From the NCBI GenBank assembly GCA_030834835.1, contig JAUQXD010001136.1, positions 1 through 9,097 on the forward strand: a stretch of 9,097 bases of DNA, in the 5' to 3' direction. How positions within the stretch are numbered: position 1 is the first letter of the stretch; the number at the start of each line of letters is the position of its first letter. This document shows positions 6,053 through 9,097 of the stretch, piece after piece. Under the pieces are notes generated by a model. The model was not told the origin of the DNA, searched no databases, and saw only the letters and a program-made list of their open reading frames with translations. The stretch comes from Thermoflexales bacterium. Its GTDB lineage: Bacteria; Chloroflexota; Anaerolineae; Fen-1058. A program made the position numbers and the translations under genes.

Positions 6053-6346
6053 ATGCCAACTTACGTGGTGTTGATGAAGCTGACCGACCAAGGGATTCGG
6101 GCCGTGAAAGATTCGCCGGATCGCATCGAATCGAGCATCAAGCATTTTGAGTCGATGGGCGGCAAGTTCATGGGCTTCTACGCCACCATGGGCCAGTACG
6201 ACTACGTAGCGATTGGCGAAGCGCCCAACGAGGCGATCGTCATGTCGTTTGTGCTGGGGCTGGGGCGCAGCGGCGATGTGCGCACGACGACGCTGAAGGC
6301 GCTGTCGCGCGACGAATTTGAGGCCATCGTGAGCAAACTGCCCTGA
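6053..6346 (+). CDS. GYD-domain protein
   Basis: A 97-residue protein filling one GYD domain, a small ferredoxin-like alpha/beta fold of unknown molecular function. It starts with the usual first strand (MPTYVVLMKLTDQGI), has a central helix (SSIKHFESMGGKFMGFYATMG) and carries the name motif in the variant form Gly47-Gln-Tyr49-Asp50 (GQYDYVAI), where Tyr-Asp is kept. AAAGGAG at 6041-6047 precedes the ATG by 5 nt. It lies 12 bp after the toroid gene and 20 bp before the kinase-like gene, so it is the middle cistron. GYD proteins are usually thought to assemble as oligomers and may be accessory or regulatory; nothing here identifies a ligand. Confidence 0.85.
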   Translation: MPTYVVLMKLTDQGIRAVKDSPDRIESSIKHFESMGGKFMGFYATMGQYDYVAIGEAPNEAIVMSFVLGLGRSGDVRTTTLKALSRDEFEAIVSKLP

Positions 6347-6366
6347 CAAGAATAGGAGGCTGGACC

Positions 6367-7032
6367 ATGGCGGTCATTACCATCTCGCGGCAATATGGCA
6401 GCGAGGGCGACGAGATCGCCGCTCGCGTGTGCGAGCAGCTGGGCTACACGGCGTTCGATAAGCGGCTGATGACGCAGGTGGCGACTGAAGTCGGGCTGAC
6501 GGACAGCGAAACCGTCGACTTCTCGGAAGACGTGCACAAAATGCGCGGCTTCGTCGATCGGTTGTGGCACGGACGAACCGTCGTCGGCGAGGCGCGCGTC
6601 TGGAAAGAGAAGCCGGGTGGCGTGCGAGTCCAGGCTGTCGTCGGGCTTGACGAAACCGCTTCGATCGCGCTCGTTCAGGCGGTGGTCAGAGCGGCTTATC
6701 ACCGCGGCAATGTGGTGATCGTGGGGCGCGGCGGACAGGCCATCCTGAGAGACGAAGTCGACGTATTGCATGTGCGGATTGAAGCGCCACCGGATCTGCG
6801 CGCCCGGCGGATTGAATTACAGGAGGGCCTGAGTTATGACCTGGCGCGCGAAGTTGTTGCCAGGCGTGACGCGGCAGCCGCCGATTACGTGAAGCGCTTC
6901 TTTGGCGCCGACTGGTCCGATCCGCTGCTCTATCATCTGGTGATCAACACCGGTCGCTGGAACATCGAATCGGCTGCGCAGCTGATCGTGGCCGGCGTGA
7001 ACTGCCTGACGCCCATGGCGGCGCCTGCTTAA
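6367..7032 (+). CDS. Cytidylate-kinase-like P-loop family protein
   Basis: A 221-residue cytoplasmic protein of the cytidylate kinase-like family (Cytidylate_kin_2 type), probably binding a nucleotide. The N-terminus ITISRQYGSEGDEIAARV carries the phosphate loop at about residues 11-18; the family more often has Gly-Ser-Gly-Gly, and here Glu13 replaces the first Gly of that pair. Other family marks are FDKRLM (30-35), VVIVGRGGQAIL (116-127, preceding the mid-domain strand), VLHVRIEAP (133-141), the Arg-rich LRARRI (144-149), RRD (166-168), YVKRFFG (174-180) and DPLLYHLVINT (185-195). It is distinct from housekeeping Cmk, so pyrimidine monophosphate kinase activity should not be assumed. AGGAGG at 6354-6359 gives a 7-nt spacing to the ATG. 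Last gene of the operon starting at 5063; no clear terminator follows. Confidence 0.82.
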   Translation: MAVITISRQYGSEGDEIAARVCEQLGYTAFDKRLMTQVATEVGLTDSETVDFSEDVHKMRGFVDRLWHGRTVVGEARVWKEKPGGVRVQAVVGLDETASIALVQAVVRAAYHRGNVVIVGRGGQAILRDEVDVLHVRIEAPPDLRARRIELQEGLSYDLAREVVARRDAAAADYVKRFFGADWSDPLLYHLVINTGRWNIESAAQLIVAGVNCLTPMAAPA

Positions 7033-7301
7033 ACGATCGGGCAGTGGTTGGCCCGGCACAAACATCCAGCAACATTGCTTCGGGCACGAGTGATGAATGC
7101 CCACTCGAAGCGGCGGATGGCGTGATCCTGTCGCGGACAGAGTTCAGCGTGTTTAGTCACGAGCTGCGGTGTCGCCCCTGACAAGGTGTTGATGAATCCG
7201 TCTGCCGATTCGCAAGGAGGCGCCGTTGGACAACTGGGGCGGGCCTTCGCGGCAGATTTTGGGCCCGATTGCTGACACATTCTATTGTGACGAGGCGTTC
7301 C
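7033..7301. other. Non-coding gap before the second toroid gene
   Basis: These 269 bp hold no gene I can support. Visible structure: CGGGC/GCCCG (7038-7042, 7051-7055), a weak stem without a U-tract; CGAGTG/CACTCG (7087-7092, 7102-7107), a 6-bp stem; a 27-codon open frame from ATG 7192 that resembles no family I know; and GAGG (7292-7295), the probable ribosome site for ATG 7302. No clear promoter is seen. Confidence 0.5.
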
Positions 7302-8312
7302 ATGAAACGCGACGATCCTGCGATCCACTGGCTGCTTGACTCGACCGATCCGTCGGTGCGCTACTTCACGCTGACCGAGCTGCTGGAGGCGACGAGCCAC
7401 TCGCACGAGGCAGCCGCGGCGCTGAATAAGATTCTGGACGGGCCGCGCGTGAAGGCTTTGATCGCGGGGCAGCACGGTGGCCCGCAGAAGTCAAAGGATT
7501 CGTTCGCCATCCATACAGGCGGCTACGGTGTGCATCCCTACAAGAAGTGGGACGGCGCACACTGGCGGTTGGTGTCGTTGGTTGAACTCGGCATTCCCGC
7601 GCGTGAGCCGCGCGCCGTGGCCGCCGCCGATCAGGTTTTGCAGTGGCTGACGAGCGACTTTCATCGCGACAAGATCAAAGCGATCGATGATCGCACGCGG
7701 CGCTGCGCTTCACAGGAAGGCAATGCGCTGGCGGTGTGCAGCCGATTGGGCCTGACTCACGATCCGCGCGTGCGCTATCTGGCCGAGTCGTTGATCGCGT
7801 GGCAGTGGCCGGATGGCGGCTGGAACTGCGACAAGCACCCGGAAGCCAATCACTCCTCGTTTTACGAAAGCCTGTCGCCGATGTGGGGACTGATCGAATA
7901 TCATCGCGCCACGGGCGATGAGGCCGCACTGCACGCCGCACAACGCACGGCTGAGCTGTTCCTGAATCATCGGCTGTTCCGATCGACCACCACCGGCGAC
8001 GTAATTGATCCCGAATGGCTGAAGCTGCACTATCCGCTGTACTGGCACTACGACATCTTGCAGGCACTGGTGATGTTGAGCAGGTTACCGGATGCGGGAA
8101 GCGAGATGCGGGATGAAAGAGTGCAAGAGGCGTTGGACATTATCGAGGAAAAGCGCCAGCCCGATGGCTGTTGGAAAGCCGAAGGATTCTACTGGGTCCC
8201 GATCGGCAAGCGCACCTCGAATGTGGACGTGGTGGACTGGGGTCGGCGCGGGCCGAATGAGATGATCACGCTCAATGCGCTGCGGGTGTTGACGGCGGCT
8301 GGTCGATGGTGA
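7302..8312 (+). CDS. Alpha/alpha-toroid (terpenoid-cyclase/prenyltransferase-like) protein, second paralogue
   Basis: A 336-residue protein paralogous in its opening to the one at 5063-6040. Two QW-like repeats mark the toroid fold: PDGGW around residues 170-174 and QPDGCW around 286-291, both of the Q/W-x-DG-x-W kind found in squalene/hopene-cyclase relatives. Other notable patches are SFAIHTGGYGVHPYKKWDGAHWRLVSLVELG, which is strongly family-like, and WHYDILQALVML. No DxDD motif is evident, so terpene cyclisation is unproven; databases sometimes call such proteins prenyltransferase or even nitrogenase NifH, which the sequence does not support. ATG 7302 is chosen over the open frame's TTG at 7269, with GAGG at 7292-7295. 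A heptamer repeat at 8091-8118 encodes a small internal stretch. The C-terminus (PNEMITLNALRVL) is partly duplicated downstream at 9007-9068. Confidence 0.78.
   Translation: MKRDDPAIHWLLDSTDPSVRYFTLTELLEATSHSHEAAAALNKILDGPRVKALIAGQHGGPQKSKDSFAIHTGGYGVHPYKKWDGAHWRLVSLVELGIPAREPRAVAAADQVLQWLTSDFHRDKIKAIDDRTRRCASQEGNALAVCSRLGLTHDPRVRYLAESLIAWQWPDGGWNCDKHPEANHSSFYESLSPMWGLIEYHRATGDEAALHAAQRTAELFLNHRLFRSTTTGDVIDPEWLKLHYPLYWHYDILQALVMLSRLPDAGSEMRDERVQEALDIIEEKRQPDGCWKAEGFYWVPIGKRTSNVDVVDWGRRGPNEMITLNALRVLTAAGRW
8091..8118. repeat. Heptamer-period repeat inside a coding region
   Basis: GATGCGGGA occurs at 8091-8099 and again at 8105-8113, 14 bp (two 7-bp units) apart: gatgcgg, gaagcga, gatgcgg, gatgaaa. 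It adds codons for Asp-Ala-Gly-Ser-Glu-Met-Arg-Asp-Glu between the helix ending MLSRLP and the helix RVQEALDII, without breaking the frame. Confidence 0.55.
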
Positions 8313-8394
8313 AGAAGCGTTGATTTCTCAATCCCGTTCGGCAAAGTCGCGACGAATACGTGCGACACGCTGAGCAATTGCCGGAGAAGAGGCG

Positions 8395-9021
8395 ATGTGG
8401 ATAAGCGTGATCGAAAAACGGGTGCGCTGGATTGGCGCGGTGGCAATGCTGGTCACCCTGGCTTACATTTTCGTTGGGCTGGGACGCGGACTACGCCGGC
8501 CTAAAGGGCGACAGACCGGCCATGCGAAGCAGATCCTGCGGCTGCCGGTCTATCTCTCGATCAGCGTTCCCTATTTTGGCTTCTGCTTCTATTTATGGCG
8601 ATCACTCCCATTAACGCTATCAGCCCGGGTCCGGATTGTGACCCTACTCCTGGGGTCGCTGCTTTACTTTCCCGGATTGGCTTTCGTCTTCTGGGGACGA
8701 TTGACGTTGGGCAAGATGTACAACGCCTCCACCAGCTTCGGCGTGGAGTTATATGCCGACCAACGCTTGATCACTCACGGCCCCTACGCCATCGTGCGGC
8801 ATCCGATATATGTTGGCCTGCTGATTGCCGCCATAGGCGGAGTGCTCATCTATCGAACGTGGACGCTCGTGTTCCTGGTAATGAATGCCTTAGGCGTCAT
8901 CGTACTTCGAAGTCGACGTGAGGAAGAAGCATTGGCACTGGAGTGTGGTGAGCAATGGGTGGCATATTGCCAACAAGTGCCGGCCTGTCTACCTCATTGG
9001 CGGTCCGGCCGAATGAGATGA
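8395..9021 (+). CDS. Isoprenylcysteine carboxyl methyltransferase-like membrane protein
   Basis: A 208-residue integral membrane protein of the ICMT/phospholipid-methyltransferase superfamily, predicted to transfer a methyl group from S-adenosylmethionine to a lipid-like or prenylated acceptor. Hydrophobic segments lie at about 11-30, 50-68, 80-100, 139-153 and 155-172. The conserved cofactor site is seen as HGPYAIVRHPIYVG (128-141: His128, Gly129-Pro-Tyr, Arg135-His136-Pro137, Tyr139) and the following acidic motif RREEEAL (174-180, Glu176-178), ending with the typical W..Y...VP segment. GGAGAAGAGG just upstream supports ATG 8395. In bacteria the acceptor is usually unknown; protein prenylcysteine is unlikely. 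It follows the toroid gene by 82 bp. The last five codons (SGRMR region) and stop lie in DNA homologous to the 3' end of that gene, read in another frame, so the native C-terminus may have been altered. Confidence 0.85.
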   Translation: MWISVIEKRVRWIGAVAMLVTLAYIFVGLGRGLRRPKGRQTGHAKQILRLPVYLSISVPYFGFCFYLWRSLPLTLSARVRIVTLLLGSLLYFPGLAFVFWGRLTLGKMYNASTSFGVELYADQRLITHGPYAIVRHPIYVGLLIAAIGGVLIYRTWTLVFLVMNALGVIVLRSRREEEALALECGEQWVAYCQQVPACLPHWRSGRMR

Positions 9022-9068
9022 TTGCACTCAATGCGCCGCGGGTGTTGAAAACCGCGGGACGCGTGTGA
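9007..9068 (+). pseudogene. Decayed 3' end of a third toroid-protein gene copy
   Basis: Aligned without gaps, 9007-9068 matches the end of the preceding toroid gene (8251-8312) at 49 of 62 positions and ends in the same TGA. In the matching frame it encodes PNEMIALNAPRVLKTAGRV against PNEMITLNALRVLTAAGRW, 14 of 19 residues the same, with several silent changes. The body of the copy is absent; the methyltransferase gene occupies its place and ends inside it. Confidence 0.7.
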
Positions 9069-9097
9069 ACACACGCCGGTTGGCGCTTCCTCAGCCT

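Noticed and set aside
7192..7275. 27-codon open frame upstream of the second toroid gene
   Set aside because: It has no convincing ribosome site and no recognisable family; its length is within chance expectation for this GC content.
7302..8312. Nitrogenase NifH or true terpene cyclase annotation for the toroid proteins
   Set aside because: There is no P-loop or Fe-S ligand pattern of NifH and no DxDD or DDxxD cyclase motif. Only the QW-like repeats and overall helical repeat pattern are supported.
9001..9068. Attachment-site duplication of an integrated element
   Set aside because: The repeats are 79% identical rather than near-exact, the interval carries no integrase, and the differences follow codon positions, which fits an old paralogous gene relic better.

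Overview
The window is about 58-60% GC and densely packed with genes, all of them on the + strand. It looks like chromosomal DNA of a Chloroflexota bacterium, possibly Anaerolineae-like. The reasons are a lipoprotein with a long Ala/Pro linker after its lipobox cysteine, two proteins of an alpha/alpha-toroid (terpenoid-cyclase-like) family that I associate with that phylum, and short-period and REP-like palindromic repeats at gene boundaries. The taxonomic call is an inference. There is no rRNA, tRNA, CRISPR array or transposase.

Layout: (1) 1-353, the 3' end of a fold-type II PLP threonine/serine dehydratase; (2) 379-975, a GNAT acetyltransferase, followed by a REP-like palindrome and a small terminator-like hairpin; (3) 1144-1554, an SRPBCC-fold protein; (4) 1661-3498, a strong sigma70-type promoter driving an amino-acid ABC transporter lipoprotein and then, after a large intercistronic hairpin, its permease, with no ATPase gene in the window; (5) 3541-4968, a cobalamin-binding-type radical SAM protein; (6) 5063-7032, a tight operon of a toroid protein, a GYD-domain protein and a cytidylate-kinase-like P-loop protein; (7) 7302-8312, a second toroid protein; (8) 8395-9021, an isoprenylcysteine-methyltransferase-like membrane protein whose last codons run into a decayed copy of the 3' end of the preceding toroid gene.

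The most important observation is in the radical SAM gene. Its apparent stop, TGA 4924-4926, sits in the context Trp-Tyr-Cys-TGA-Ala-Glu-Pro and is followed by 13 further sense codons to a second TGA at 4966-4968. A compact hairpin with a GGT apical loop begins 14 nt after the TGA, with its loop 20 nt after it, as expected of a bacterial SECIS. A rho-independent-type terminator begins 2 nt after the second stop. I read this as a selenoprotein with a C-terminal Cys-Sec-Ala-Glu-Pro tail, which standard gene calling would truncate by 14 residues. The same gene carries a REP-like palindrome inserted in frame between its N-terminal and radical SAM domains.

Other structure not explained by the genes: heptamer-period repeats at 331-379, 3496-3544 and 8091-8118 that supply gene ends, starts or internal codons, and the diverged duplication (49 of 62 bases) of 8251-8312 at 9007-9068 around the methyltransferase gene. 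How the enzymes of the second half cooperate cannot be read from the sequence. Toroid, GYD, kinase-like and methyltransferase genes next to a B12-type radical SAM selenoprotein suggest an undescribed small-molecule or redox pathway, but that is speculation.
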